The notes under the pieces were generated by a model. The model was not told the origin of the DNA. It made no database searches and worked only from the letters and a program-made list of their open reading frames with translations. Positions 13,790-25,758 of a stretch of 64,000 nucleotides of DNA are shown here, piece by piece. Each line of letters opens with the position of its first letter. Position 1 is the first letter of the stretch. The translations under genes and the position numbers were made by a program. Source of the stretch: Pseudorasbora parva (lineage: Eukaryota > Chordata > Actinopteri > Cypriniformes > Gobionidae); contig NC_090195.1 in assembly GCF_024679245.1 (NCBI RefSeq), forward strand, positions 6,901,300 to 6,965,299, given 5' to 3'.

Positions 13790-14195
13790 AAACCAAGGCT
13801 GCATTTATTTGATCAAACATATAGTAAAATATTACATGATATTGTGAAAATTATTACACTGATTTTTATTTAATATATGTCATTTATTCCTTTGATGCAA
13901 AGCTCAATTTTCAGTATCTGTAGTCTTCTGTGTCACACGATCCTTCAGAAATCATTCTAATATGATGATTTGCAGCCCAAGAAACATTATTATCAATGTT
14001 GAAAACGGTTATGCTGCTTCATACTTTTCTTGAAACATGATTTTTTGATTCTGTGATGTATAGTAGGTTGAATTGTAACCGTTTTTTCATAACGTTATAA
14101 GTGTCTTTACTGTCACTTTTGATCAATTTAATGCATCTGCACAATAAAAATATATTTAAAAAACATGCTGACCTCAACGTTTTTCAATGATAGTG
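13790..14195 (+). repeat. dispersed repeat Rep-1, copy 3 (near complete)
   Basis: Opens with 'CCAAGGCTGCATTTATTTGA', the 5' block also seen at 17508, then 'GTGTCACACGATCCTTCAGA', the 'TCATTCTAATATGATGATTT' block, and 'TTTACTGTCACTTTTGATCA' near 14105. It ends in an A-rich tail. Confidence 0.8.
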
Positions 14196-14559
14196 TGCAT
14201 CATAATGCTGTTTTTAATTAACAATGACTGTAATATACTAAATATTACTGCAATAATGAGAATCAATATTAAGAATCATGAGAATTTCATTAAAAGTAAT
14301 TGTCTCTATGCATTTATGCAGTAATGAGAATTTTATGTTTTATTGTCAGTTTTAATGGTCCTATTTTTTTTTTAGGCTAAATCTCTTTTGGAGAAATGCA
14401 ACCTGGACGTGCTTTTGTGAGATTCATCCATATTTATGTGTGGGATTTCACCTAATTGGTTGTTTTTCTAGTGACATCACGAGGATGCATCGGCATATGA
14501 TGCAGAAAACTGAACTGGAGTGAGTGAGAGACGTGTGGAGAAATGACATTGTGCCTATC
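14196..14559. other. AT-rich sequence, no gene seen
   Basis: No recognised repeat end or coding frame. Confidence 0.4.
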
Positions 14560-15170
14560 TGTAGCAGTCAGGCTTGATTTTCCCCATTATTTCCTCCTTC
14601 CTGTAGGAATTAATGAGCTCTGAATCCCACGCCTTCTCATCAGCGGGTAATACAGGCCACCATCAGTAATAGCCAGTTAAATGAGAGCTCTGCGGTCTAG
14701 ACCGGAGATGATGGACAGACGTGTCAGAGACGGGGTGAAACTGTTTCCCACAGCTCTGCTTTATCTGACCGTCAGCACTGAGGCCAAATTTGCAGTCAAA
14801 TAGGGTGAAGATACTTCAGGAATAGAGGTGGATCTATCATCTTATAGTCATGTGGAGCCAAACTTGAAAGAGAATTTAAAACGTTAAAAAGATTATTTTT
14901 TTTTAAAGTTATATGTTAGCTTTATGTGCAGATAACAGATTGAAAAAACACGTTTATGTCGGTGTATGTGTGCAGTGCTGAAGGTTGCCGATGAGGTCGA
15001 AGCAGCCAGGAACATTGTCCTGTGCCTCTGGATCTACAGTGACAGATTAATTAAAAAGGGGGTCCCGAACATGATGGGCCTTGCGATTGCTGTCAGATTC
15101 ACCAGCATCGCTGCATGTGTTTTGGTCCAGCGTGGTTTCACTAGCATGAACAAACTCATGTGATTAAGCT
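14560..15170. other. candidate conserved non-coding block(s)
   Basis: Non-repetitive, even-composition sequence with 'GGAATTAATGAGCTCTGAAT' near 14607 and 'GACAGATTAATTAAAAAGGG' near 15041, both carrying TAATTA/TTAAT homeodomain-type cores. A 65-codon frame at 14966-15163 overlaps but has no domain signature. Assignment rests on texture only. Confidence 0.25.
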
Positions 15171-15400
15171 CTACTTGAGTGGAAGGAACCTTTCAAAGCA
15201 AAAACCCTCCTGTCAGAGCAGACTTAGCGTTTGAGAACCTCTGACAGGCCTGTCGAGCTTCAGAAGGAGATTTGCCAGGGTAGTTTTTTTTCCCCCTCTC
15301 GTATGCTGTTGCTTTCATTCTGGTCCTTTTTTCTTTCTTTGGAGATCAACAGCAGCCTTTCCTAAAAGTTTTAGGAAGACATGAACTAAAAGTAAAGACA

Positions 15401-15514
<114 letters not shown>

Positions 15515-15540
15515 GCCTTTCTGTCTTTCTATTGACTAAT

Positions 15541-15605
15541 CCATCCATCCATCCATCCATCCATCCATCCATCCATCCATCCATCCATCCATCCATCCAT
15601 CCATC
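15541..15605. repeat. (CATC)n microsatellite
   Basis: Pure tetranucleotide run, second half of the compound array that starts at 15401. Confidence 0.98.
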
Positions 15606-15760
15606 AGTGTATACTGTATATTCGGACATACTTCACACACAGTTTTTCGCCCACTATATAGTAAGGAAGTATGCGATTTCGGATGCAGCCAATCCTAAAC
15701 GAATCAGTGTTGTTGAACGAATCAGTTACACGAATGATTAAAATGACTCACTCGACCTAC
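15606..15760. repeat. probable dispersed repeat fragment
   Basis: The sequence 'AAGTATGCGATTTCGGATGC' resembles a repeat commonly met in cyprinid DNA. No other copy is in the window and the limits are unclear. Confidence 0.3.
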
Positions 15761-16565
15761 TGCCGTTACGCAGAACACAGCAGTATACATTTTTTTAAAT
15801 GTCAGCTTCATTGTAGTTAGCTGTTTTTCGTGTGTTTTAGCAGCCTGCAGTGAAGCGAAATACATTGTTAAAATCCTAGTTTGACTTCTTTGTACATTTA
15901 CATATAAGTATAGCTTGGTTTTTAGTAAGTAACTGTTTAATAGTAACCCCTAGTTCGCATGTTTATGATAATCAAGCCATTGATCAAAACCGAGGCCAGG
16001 AAATAAATACTGAATGCCAGGTAAGTGTAGAGAGGGTCACTGCTAATCTGAACCCCATCTCTGCACCGCAATGTGCCCTGACACCAAATCAGAACAGAGA
16101 GTGCAGCATTCAGGCTTCTCCAGACAGGTTCCTGCCCACAGCAACGATCTTCCTGCCAATCCACTCTACAGCAGACACACGGGTCATTTAGTTATACACT
16201 CGCGCTCCCAGGCAGACAGATCGACGGACGTGACACCCACCTTCTGAAGAGATGCTGAGATTAAGCGCGGAGGGAAAAAAAGTAGAGAGTCTTAGGAATG
16301 ACAGTTTTGTTTGAGATTCAGGGAGGCACTGTCAAAGGGAATGAACTCCACTTTAGGCAGCCGAGGACTGTGAAAGCAACAATAGTTTAAGTTTTTGTGT
16401 TTATATGCTGCTCTGAATATATGTGACTTTAGCTGGACAGTCACAGCTCTGAATCGTGTGTCACGCTGCTTTAACCAGGTGCGATGCAGCAAGTTTTCAG
16501 TGTCATGGAATTTTTCTGTCCTCCTTTAAGAATGTGCATCATTCAGAATTTGATTTAGAATGCCT
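15761..16565. other. unique sequence, no gene seen
   Basis: Two minus-strand frames (15937-16164, 16292-16492) have no recognisable domain. No transposon end. Confidence 0.35.
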
Positions 16566-16574
16566 GTTAAATTC

Positions 16575-17344
16575 TAGCCTGATGTGGTCATACTCAATTC
16601 TAGTCAGGATATGAGTCTGAAACTGCTCCATTGGGCTGTGATTATGGGGCGTGTTTCAACCGAACCAGGAAAGACATCAATTGGATAGACCTACAACCAA
16701 TCAGAGCAAAGAAGCGACGCATTGTCAAATGTCAACAGAGCTCAACTGCACTGTGTTGCCACGTCCGCGTTTTTTCCCGAGGGTTGTTTTCTATGTCCGC
16801 GGGTTGAAGCGACTATTATGTGATATATAGACCCATGAGTGCGAATTTTAACAGGCAACCTTGCCAAAATAACACACATTTTATTTTTCCCCCGGAGAAC
16901 CCCCGAGAAGCTAATGTTTAGGGCTAGTAGTTAGCGGGTTTTGTTGTAAAAACTTGGCAACCCTGTCTGCACGTGCGCTGGAATCAGGCTGGAATACACG
17001 ATCTTTGCGGTGTTGTAAAGAAAAATAAAACATAATTTAATGATACACAGAGTACTTACCCAACATGATCATCATTTCTGAGAGAAATTGTGAAGGTGAA
17101 TGCAGATACAAACAAGCTATCCGTTTACTTTTCGAAAAAATATAATCCAAGCCCCTTTGATGACGTGATGATTACGTTACTGTTGATCATCTGTCCGTCA
17201 TCGTCTAAAGCCCGCCCTGATGATTTCATTGGTCCGAACAGTTTCTGTTCGGGGATAATTACTCCTCTATGGATCGAAGCCAGACCGAACTGCCCGACCT
17301 AAAAATGTTGTGGGCGGGGCTAAGTTCGGCTAGCATCCAGGCTA
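16575..17344 (+). mobile_element. TAGCCTG...CAGGCTA element, copy b, with target duplication
   Basis: A 770-bp element starting TAGCCTGATGTGGTCATACT and ending GCTAGCATCCAGGCTA. It is flanked by the exact 9-bp direct repeat GTTAAATTC (16566-16574 and 17345-17353). A 9-bp duplication is usual for Mutator-like elements and near the 8 bp of hAT; the superfamily is left open. No transposase is encoded, so it would depend on a partner in trans. Confidence 0.88.
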
Positions 17345-17400
17345 GTTAAATTCCAGTTCAACTGCTGAATTTGAATAGAATTTTAACTTAATTGAACTTG

Positions 17401-17500
17401 GATGGATGGATGGATGGATGGATGGATGGATGGATGGATGAATGGATCAGTCAATAGAAAGACAGAAAGGCAGACAGATAGATATATAGATAGATAGATT
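17401..17500. repeat. compound (GGAT)n-(GATA)n microsatellite
   Basis: (GGAT)n at 17401-17446, then the 25-bp spacer at 17449-17473, then degenerate GATA units. The spacer is the exact reverse complement of 15513-15537. Confidence 0.95.
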
Positions 17501-17503
17501 TAT

Positions 17504-17630
17504 GCTCACCAAGGCTGCATATATTTGATCAAAACATTATCTGATCACATGATTTTGCACAAATCATTCTAATAAGAAACATTTCTTCTTATTATCTGTG
17601 TTGTAAACAGCTTAATATCAATATTGCGTT
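17504..17630 (+). repeat. dispersed repeat Rep-1, fragment
   Basis: Begins 'CACCAAGGCTGCATATATTT' and continues through the 'ATCATTCTAATAAGAAACAT' block; it is cut off just before the CA tract. Confidence 0.7.
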
Positions 17631-17636
17631 TTGTCG

Positions 17637-18012
<376 letters not shown>

Positions 18013-18097
18013 TAAACAATGTTATATGTTTAATGAGAACCAGTATACATTTGGATAAATATGACATAAGCAATTGATAATGTAGGACAATTGCACA

Positions 18098-19254
18098 TAC
18101 ACTCTAAAAATGGCTGGGTTAAAAACAACCCAATTGGCAGCCCAGCGCTGGGTAAATATTGTACAGAACACATTCTGGGTTAAATTAACCCAGTGGCATT
18201 TTAACCCTGCAGGCTGGGCTGTTGAGAAAACCCAAAATGTAATTTTTTTTACCATTAATGGATTTGCTATTCTGGGTTATTCTTGCTGGGTTGTTCTTAA
18301 AAAATCTCCTGTGCATTAGCCTACATTAAAACTAGACAATCATGAAAGAACAAATAACTGTAAAACAATCATTTTTATTGCTTGACAAATGGTACAATAC
18401 ACAAATGTATTAAAATGGGCAACAATGACAACTACAAACCTAATATATTCTGTCAATGTATTCACGTTGAAATCGAACTTTTATTTTGACGGGTTGCCGT
18501 GACTTTTGAGTCTCTGTATTCATGATATGACACGCACCCCACAGAGACGCAAAACATGGAAGAGTAACGTTAATATTTAAATAGTATTTAATATACACAG
18601 ACACTCGTATAGATTCGGCTACAGTCTGGAGCCCTGCGTGACGCGACTGAACGCAGCTGCGGGACCGAATATAGTCTACTTGTGAGTCCATGCTATACAG
18701 ATACTTAACTATCGTCACATTTTTAACATTTCATAAGTACCGGTACTTGACATTCCTAACGCTTCATACAACCATGTTTAATTTTTGTAAGGGGATCATG
18801 ATTCTGTGTAATCACAAACTGTATTAATCTATCGTCTCACATGCCTACCTAAACTAACACGAGTCAGTACATTGCATCGGATTCTGAGGTAAAACTTTTG
18901 TCGTCTTAACGTCATGTAAGCTTTAGAATTGTTGCCGCGAAGAAGAAGAAAAACTATAATTATGCTAATTAAAATGATTATTAATGAAAATATATGAACT
19001 TATCTTAAAATATCTGCAACCAGTGGCTTTGCCTTGCATTGTCCTTTCAAAATGACAGTTTGGGAGTGAATTTAAACGAATCAAGGCGGGAAGCACGTGA
19101 AACAACCAAGTGCTGGGTAGAATCAACCAAGCATTGCGACCCAGCAGGTTTAACCCAACGACTGGAAATGTGAAACTACCCAATGGTGTTTAAAATGTGA
19201 TAAAATAAACCAACAAAAATTACCCAACAGTCAACCCAGCATTTTGGAGAGTGT
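18098..19254. mobile_element. TA-flanked MITE, CACTCTAAAA...GAGAGTG family, long copy
   Basis: The left end reads TACACTCTAAAAATGGCTGG and the right end, reverse-complemented, TACACTCTCCAAAATGCTGG; both contain inverted 'AACCCAGC' motifs and are flanked by TA. It is related to the shorter palindromic element at 48452-48675 and to 61404-62376. The interior has overlapping opposite-strand frames near 18022-18319 but no transposase. Confidence 0.75.
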
Positions 19255-19480
19255 AATTTAGAGTGTAATCAGTTGCATATCTGTACCAAAAATGGCATGG
19301 TACAAAAGTGATTTGATGATTATGTGGAGGTTGAACGAGTAGTTTTGAGAATTTCAGAAATGTACCTGAGATCTTTATGTTGAAACATTTTTCTTTGGCG
19401 TGTTGGATAAACAGAACAATCATACACCGAACAGCCTTTATTGGAAATAGATTTTTTTTTTTGTTACAATATAAAGGTCT
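19255..19480. other. spacer, no gene seen
   Basis: AT-rich sequence between two repeats. Confidence 0.4.
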
Positions 19481-19580
19481 TCAGCGTCACTTCTGATTGA
19501 ATGAATGTGTCCTTGCTGAATAAAATTAACTTATTTAAAAAAAATTAATCTTACAGACTTCAAACTTTTGAACGTTAGTG
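19481..19580 (+). repeat. dispersed repeat Rep-1, 3' tail fragment
   Basis: 'CCTTGCTGAATAAAATTAAC' followed by A-rich sequence and 'CTTCAAACTTTTGAACGTTA' matches the 3' end of copy 1. Confidence 0.6.
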
Positions 19581-20649
19581 CAGATGGATTTTACATGACA
19601 AATGCAGTCGAAAGGGCTTAATTTGTATCGAAATATACATTTGGTAATATCGAAGCAACAAGACTTAGTTGCTTTTTCGCATTGACTGTTGACAGTGTCA
19701 GTCACATCAATAAACTTTAATGAGAAGTTGGAGCTAGAGAGCATGCAATCGACAGTCTCGATAGAGCAACTGCTAATGCATGAGCAATATTAAGTATAGC
19801 AATAGCATTAATTAAATTAGCCTGGTAAACTTTCCCTCCAGTATAATTGATTCTGTGCACAGAGCTGTTGGCTGACAGCGTAACCGAACACGCAGCGTTT
19901 GCTCTCTAAATGAGAAACCAGTTCAAACTGTCTTCTATAAAAATAAAGATTAGACTTCATAGTCACCGCTGCAGGGTTTCACCCACACATATAACAAAGC
20001 ACAAAAACGCATTAAAAGCTTTCGTCAACTTGCTTTCACAAACGTCATTTAATGGGTTTATTCTGCTCCTGTCTTTCTCATTAAAAAATGAGGATGTATT
20101 TTCTTCAGGAGGAGGTCACGTAGAGAGACTGAGCGCTTGTATGTGACCATCGAGCGTGGGTTATTGCAACGTTGAGGCGTAACATTACAGGGTTGTAATG
20201 AAAACATGTTCTTCTTACTTGACACGGAACCGGCCGCAGCTGCTTTATAGAAATTCCAGTCACGCCAGGGCTGATGGACAGAGCTCGGAAACGCATATGA
20301 ATTTTTAAGCTGTTTACAGCACAGAGAAAAAAACATTAATGGGACTCGGTTCGGTATCTGTGAAGCTGCAGTGGCTATTATCATATTTGAAAAACGTAGG
20401 ATATGTATTCTAAGTGAGCCTTTTTGGTTTAATGTATGAATTGGTTATGCTGTGAAAGTGTCGCTCCTCAAACAGAATTTTACAGCTCGACTTGATTGCT
20501 TCCTCAGAATTCATTACTCTTTTGACCCATCAGAACCGCGTCCGCAGCGGTGCACGTTTGGGTTTGCTTAATTGCAGGTTGTCGGTTTCACCGTTTGACG
20601 GACCGAAATGTAACCGCAGGCTTTTGACGTTGACCGTGCTGCCACGTGT
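19581..20649. other. unique sequence, no gene seen
   Basis: Several overlapping frames at 19910-20384 lie on both strands with no domain signature. Confidence 0.35.
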
Positions 20650-21180
20650 AGATATTTAATTGGATTCATGGCCTTGAGACATGCCTATCTCATGCACGCT
20701 AAGTGGAATTTTTTTGCATATATGAGATTATCAAAACTGTCGATACACCCAGGAAACAACTGGCCAGACTTTGCAATTTCAGAGCTGCTCAATAATGCAA
20801 CACGGCATCCCACGTTAAGCTTAAGAGGATTTGAATCTTTAAATGGAAATCAGAGCGTTCGCTTTCATCTTCCAAGAGAAGCCGTAAGTGTAAATATTAT
20901 TAAAGTGGGAGTGAGTGTAACTGTGCCCCGAATTATTAACTTTCTCTGAGCACCTCTGAACTATTTTCGGGCCTTCAACAAATCTTGAGGTTCTTCTCGC
21001 GTCGTGGTTAATTTTGGTTGTCTGCAAGCTAATTATGATCTGTGAGATTTGATTAGCGCAGGAAGCAGATTTCATCCACGCCAGAGCTCTGAATGGGAAG
21101 CATCTAAAGCCATTTCCCATTCTGCGCTGTGACTGACAGTCATAAGTGCTTGCCTGGTGGTTGGGCAGGATTGAGTGGTT
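20650..21180. other. candidate conserved non-coding block(s)
   Basis: Long stretch without repeats, CpG-poor, with motifs such as 'AATTATGATCTGTGAGATTT' near 21030. It lies inside a 238-codon minus-strand frame (20839-21555) that is probably fortuitous, since it includes a CA-repeat-encoded His-Thr run and no domain. Confidence 0.25.
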
Positions 21181-21779
21181 TGATTGGGCCCATTGTGTCC
21201 CTGTGTGAAAAAGATTGACAAAAATTACACAAGCTGCCATTTTCAAACGCCACTTAAAAGCACCGTCTGTGAGCATCTCTGTTTTCCTCTGTTTTGTTTT
21301 GTACGTTCCCTCTTTGCATTTTACTGGTGCACCCGCACCACTGACTGTACGTCTGTGTGTGTGTGTGTGTGGAAATGCACTGGGAAACTGTCTGTTGAGT
21401 ATGGTAAAGATGTCAGTGGTATCCTTAACCCTGCCCGCCAGCTCATAAAGCAGTCGAAGATGCGTCCTGGCTGATATACTTGCTGATCTGCATGCCTGCG
21501 GCACAAGCGGCCCACGGGGATGGAAGCCTATAGACCTCCACTTGCTAGAGCTCAATAAATATTGAGTAATGAAGCAGATTTTGTAAGACTATGACTCAGC
21601 AGTGGCTTTGTTGACAGTCTGCGAGGCAATTCTTTATTGCTTTAGCGCATCTGCAACTTTCACATTATTTTGTGTGGACCAAGTCCTTTTGACATCAGAT
21701 TTTTATTTTTATTTTAGTTTGTTGTATTATTTTGTGATGAGTTTTAAAGTGTTTAACTTTTTTATTTATGCATTTGAAT

Positions 21780-21855
21780 TAGGGATGCACCAATCTATAG
21801 GCCAATAATCAGTATTATTTTCACTATCGGCCAATGATCAGGACTGATTATATCC
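21780..21855 (+). mobile_element. hAT-like left end (TAGGGATGCACCAATC)
   Basis: TAGGGATGCACCAAT is a widely seen hAT-type terminus. Only about 75 bp are recognisable before the sequence passes into the repeat at 21860; no right end or target duplication was found. Confidence 0.45.
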
Positions 21856-21859
21856 TTTC

Positions 21860-23150
21860 AATCGAAAGGGGACGTAAAACTAATCCATGTGAACTGAGCG
21901 GTTTAGTGAAAATTTTCTGAATTTTTTTTTATCACTATATGATGAACAAACTTAATTTTGGATTTTATTCACTTATTTATTAACATAAACAGAAGCCCAG
22001 CTTAAATTACTTGATGCACAAGAAAAAAACCTAACTGGCTCTTGCTGAAGCTCAAACGTTCTGCATAACACGAGAATGAACCTCATTGGCTCTTGCTGAA
22101 GCTCAAACGTTCTGCGTAACACGAGAATGAACCTCATTGGCTCTTGCTGAAGCTCAAACGTTCTGCGTAACATGAGAATGAACCTCATTGGTTCTCGCTG
22201 AAGCTCAAACGCTCTGCATAACACGAGAATGAACCTCATTGGCTCTTGCTGAAGCTCAAACGTTGCTGCGTAACACGAGAATGAACCTCATTGGTTCTTG
22301 CTGAAGCTCAAACATGCTGCGTAACACGAGAATGAACCTCAATGGCTCTCGCTGAAGCTCAAACGTTCTGCGTAACATGAGAATGAACCTCATTGGTTCT
22401 TGCTGAAGCTCAAACATGCTGCGTAACACGAGAATGAACCTCAATGGCTCTCGCTGAAGCTCAAACGTTCTGCGTAACACGAGAATGAACCTCATTGGCT
22501 CTTGCTGAAGCTCAAACGTTCTGCGTAACATGAGAATGAACCTCATTGGTTCTTGCTGAAGCTCAAACATGCTGCGTAACACGAGAATGAACCTCATTGG
22601 CTCTTGCTGAAGCTCAAACATGCTGCGTAACACGAGAATGAACCTCAATGGCTCTCGCTGAAGCTCAAACGTTCTGCGTAACACGAGAATGAACCTCATT
22701 GGCTCTCGCTGAAGCTCAAACGTGCTGCGTAACACGAGAATGAACCTCATTGGCTCTTGCTGAAGCTCAAACGTTCTGCATAACACGAGAATGAACCTCA
22801 TTGGTTCTTGCTGAAGCTCAAACATGCTGCGTAACACGAGAATGAACCTCATTGGCTCTTGCTGAAGCTCAAACGTTCTGCGTAACACGAGAATGAACCT
22901 CATTGGCTCTTGCTGAAGCTCAAACGTTCTGCGTAACACGAGAATGAACCTCATTGGCTCTTGCTGATGCTCAAACGTGCTGCGTAACACGAGAATGAAC
23001 CTCATTGGCTCTTGCTGATGCTCAAACGTGCTGCGTAACACGAGAATGAACCTTAAAATATCCGTTGTGTCCCACTGAGGAAACGTTTGGAAGGGTGAGT
23101 AAATAATGACAGAATTTTTGTCATTATTGGGTGAACTGTCCCTTTAACTG
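21860..23150 (+). repeat. dispersed repeat 'Rep-3', copy 1, expanded by an internal minisatellite
   Basis: The left part ('AAAACTAATCCATGTGAACT', 'ATATGATGAACAAACTTAAT', 'AACATAAACAGAAGC') matches 29915-30245 and 55612-55870. The right end (23083-23150) reads 'GGGTGAGTAAATAATGACAG' and finishes 'GGTGAACTGTCCCTTTAA', the terminus of a TTAA-type family whose opposite end appears at 53425 and 60645. Between them lie about twenty 51-bp units. Confidence 0.75.
22029..23053. repeat. 51-bp minisatellite, about 20 units
   Basis: The unit runs 'GAATGAACCTCATTGGCTCT' ... 'TGCTGAAGCTCAAACG' ... 'TGCGTAACACGA'. Variants alternate (GTTCTGC, ATGCTGC, GTGCTGC). Because 51 is divisible by 3, the minus strand stays open for 88 and 261 codons with a 17-residue periodicity; a 1-bp insertion near 22263 breaks the frame between them. 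I regard the frames as artefacts of unit length. Confidence 0.95.
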
Positions 23151-23155
23151 TGGTT

Positions 23156-24484
23156 GTCACTCAAAAGTTTGTGGTCTATACATGGCATAAAGTTATGGCA
23201 TTTAGTTTTTGTCACTTGAAACTAAAGCAAATTAATAGAATGCATTTACTGTCAATGTTACTTCTCCTAGCTTTGATTTTCTTTTGAAGCCCTATTAATA
23301 TGACCTAAGGGTTGATTAAGTTTAGTAAACCAGCATGCTCGCACCTCAGGAGCCCCACTGATATCAGTAGAGTGAAGTTTGGTGACTTTATTGAGTCTTT
23401 CCACTGTCAAAAGAAGTTGATGTGTCTTTTTTCTCCTGTCTGAGAGCGGCACAGCGCAGTGCATCTGGCCTATTCAAATCCCGCAGCAGCCCCTGCTGCT
23501 TTTAACCATTGAAATTATCAAATTAAATGGAGCAGTGATGGTCTCCACAAAGGCACTGCATTTAGGGAAGAGCTGCAGTTGTTCTTGCTGCACTCCTGCG
23601 TGAGGTGAAGCTCTGACAAAGACAAAAACATCTCGATTGTGATGCCGTTTCAAAACATGCCACATGCTGTGAAAAATGTGAATAACTGCGGTGATTAGAA
23701 AAAGACTCGAAACTCTGATAAAGAGAGAAGACACATCAAGGGTTGTTACACCGTCGTTGTTACTAATTGAGTGTTTTTTGTTTTTACCTTTTTATACCAG
23801 ATGTGTCTTTCGTGGATTATTAGCACTATTACATATTAAATACATCTGAAGCATCACTCTGTTGAGAGTTATGTTCTGTTTTTACTTATACCACAATGTC
23901 TACACTGAACGCGACTGGTGCCATTGCGATAGCTTGAGGCGTTACAGCTGCACATCATTTCTGAATGACTGACTGGAGTTCCAACAGTACAATGGATGGA
24001 TTCCATTTATAGTGTTTCATGTAGTGTGTAATATAGCTGTGAATGTAAAATGACTGCAAAGTTTCAAAGATCAAAGAACCGATTCTGAGCTGAAACGAGT
24101 TGTCAGTAAGTCCAGTCTTACTTCCTGCACTGGTTTATATCAAAATTGCATAATGCCAGCCTATGTTCTTTATTAGCTGCCTGCAAACTTGTCTACTGTG
24201 ACTCAAAAACAGAGACTGAAACACATATTTGTAGTTGAGGCCTGAAAGAGTTTGGTTCATGTTGTCGACATGTCAAGAAGATGCTGTTTTCTGCTCTACA
24301 GAAGCAAATCCACTCTGCAAGCACTTCTAAAGAATAAGGACTCAGGTTCGGATTTATACAATCGAATCGATCACTGTTTATCAAGCGTTGAGTAAGATCC
24401 AGAGCTGAACTTCGGTAGACGGTAGAAGGGCCTAATAGTGATCAGTAGCTAATTCTTTTCAATGATTGTGTGTCTTTATTTATT
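23156..24484. other. unique sequence, possible conserved block at 23460-23690
   Basis: No repeat ends recognised. The section around 23505-23560 has even composition and an 'AATTATCAAATTAAAT' motif; the 86-codon minus frame across it has no domain. No gene seen. Confidence 0.3.
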
Positions 24485-24496
24485 AAAACAGGAAAT

Positions 24497-24567
24497 GATG
24501 GGGAGAGGCCGGGTTCGAACATGCAGGGCCTGCATCTGAATGCTAAACGCTTGGCCACAGCTCCAAC
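24497..24567 (-). repeat. tRNA-like sequence, probable SINE head
   Basis: Read on the minus strand it contains an A-box-like TGGCCAAGCGTTTAGCA and, about 30 nt later, a B-box-like GTTCGAACCC in the order and spacing of an RNA polymerase III tRNA promoter. The ends pair only in part (GTTGGAG against CTCCCCAT) and no clear anticodon stem was seen, so this is more likely a tRNA-derived SINE or pseudogene than a working tRNA. Confidence 0.55.
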
Positions 24568-24714
24568 ATCAGCAGTCACTTTTGATAACGTGATTATTTC
24601 ATGTTGTACTATATGACTGAAAGGAAATTAAAGTTTATGTGCCAATAAACAGCTCGTTTTGCACTAAACAATCAATTTGCCTTTGCTTTGCAAGGTTTTG
24701 ACCCCAGTTTCAGT

Positions 24715-25758
24715 CAATCTCATGTCAATCTTGAGTACCTATAGAGTAGTATTGCATCCTTCATATCTCCGAAAAGTCTTTAGTTTTATTATATTTATAA
24801 AAGAAATATAGGCTGTACCGAGTCTTTCCGGAAAAAAACGAGTGCCTGGAGGCGTATTGTGTGGGCGGAGCTAAAGAATGACGAATGTGCACAAAGCGGT
24901 GACGTCCTCAAGCGTGGAGAAACTCATGGCTCAGCTAATATAGATAATGATCCAGAATCATTTCGAGGCAGAAATGAATTGAACAGGAGAAACAGCAACA
25001 CAGGACGTCCGTCTCTGTGGTATGTACTGTATTTAGTGGCCTGTCAACATTTGTGTGTGTTTACTCGCAGTTTATGAGGACATGATTCGGTTTATGGACT
25101 ATTGTATGCGAATAAACCTTAGCAGTAGCAAGCAAAACGGTTTTGCACGTCAGACTAGTGTAACGTTATACATAGAACAGCAATGGAGTAACCGCATTTG
25201 AATGACGAAGCACGCGATCGTGTCGTTTACTGATGTTTACTCACGCGACGATAGCCAACAGCATAGACATTTGAAGCAGTTTTACTCACACTCTGTCAAA
25301 AACACACTTCTTTGGTAGGATTTGGTGAAGTCCTGTGACAGCAGTGAACGGTGGAGATCCACTTTGCGACGCGACTGAAGTGATGTTGTGAAGCTTCCCG
25401 TCATTTCTGCATTCAAATCGGTTCAAATGCAGCGCTGCCTTCCCGGAACGCTGTGCTGAAGCATTGAAGTCGCTTGATGTCACCCATAGGAATAAAGTGG
25501 AGTGCGGCGCGGACTATAACGACATAAGTGTTCACTGACGACTGGCCCATACAAGGACCTTCCGCTCTATCAACGTCATGCCGACCCATACTCGAAAAAA
25601 ACTCTCTGAAACTTGTGAGAAACCGGAAGGAGTATTTTTGACGCAGAAATACTCCATCAAACGTCCAACATTAGTTTTTGAAACTTTGTCTATGTTTAGG
25701 ATGGGAATCCAAGTCTTTAACAGTGTAAAAAGCTCAGTATGCATGAAACAGCATTTCA
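24715..25758 (+). repeat. dispersed repeat Rep-2, copy B
   Basis: Starts and ends with the same sequences as 10517-11766 and keeps the same order, with internal losses (for example the segment matching about 11040-11160 is missing). Frames at 25286-25789 are fragments of shadows also seen in copy A. Confidence 0.75.

Noticed and set aside
22256..23041. 261-codon minus-strand frame as a repeat protein gene
   Set aside because: It is the 51-bp minisatellite read in frame. Unit length divisible by three keeps it open, there is no leader or domain, and neighbouring units are broken by a 1-bp insertion.
22029..23053. CRISPR-like array
   Set aside because: Units are head to tail with no unique spacers, no cas genes are present, and the DNA is vertebrate.
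24497..24567. Functional tRNA gene
   Set aside because: Acceptor stem pairs only partly and no clear anticodon arm is visible.
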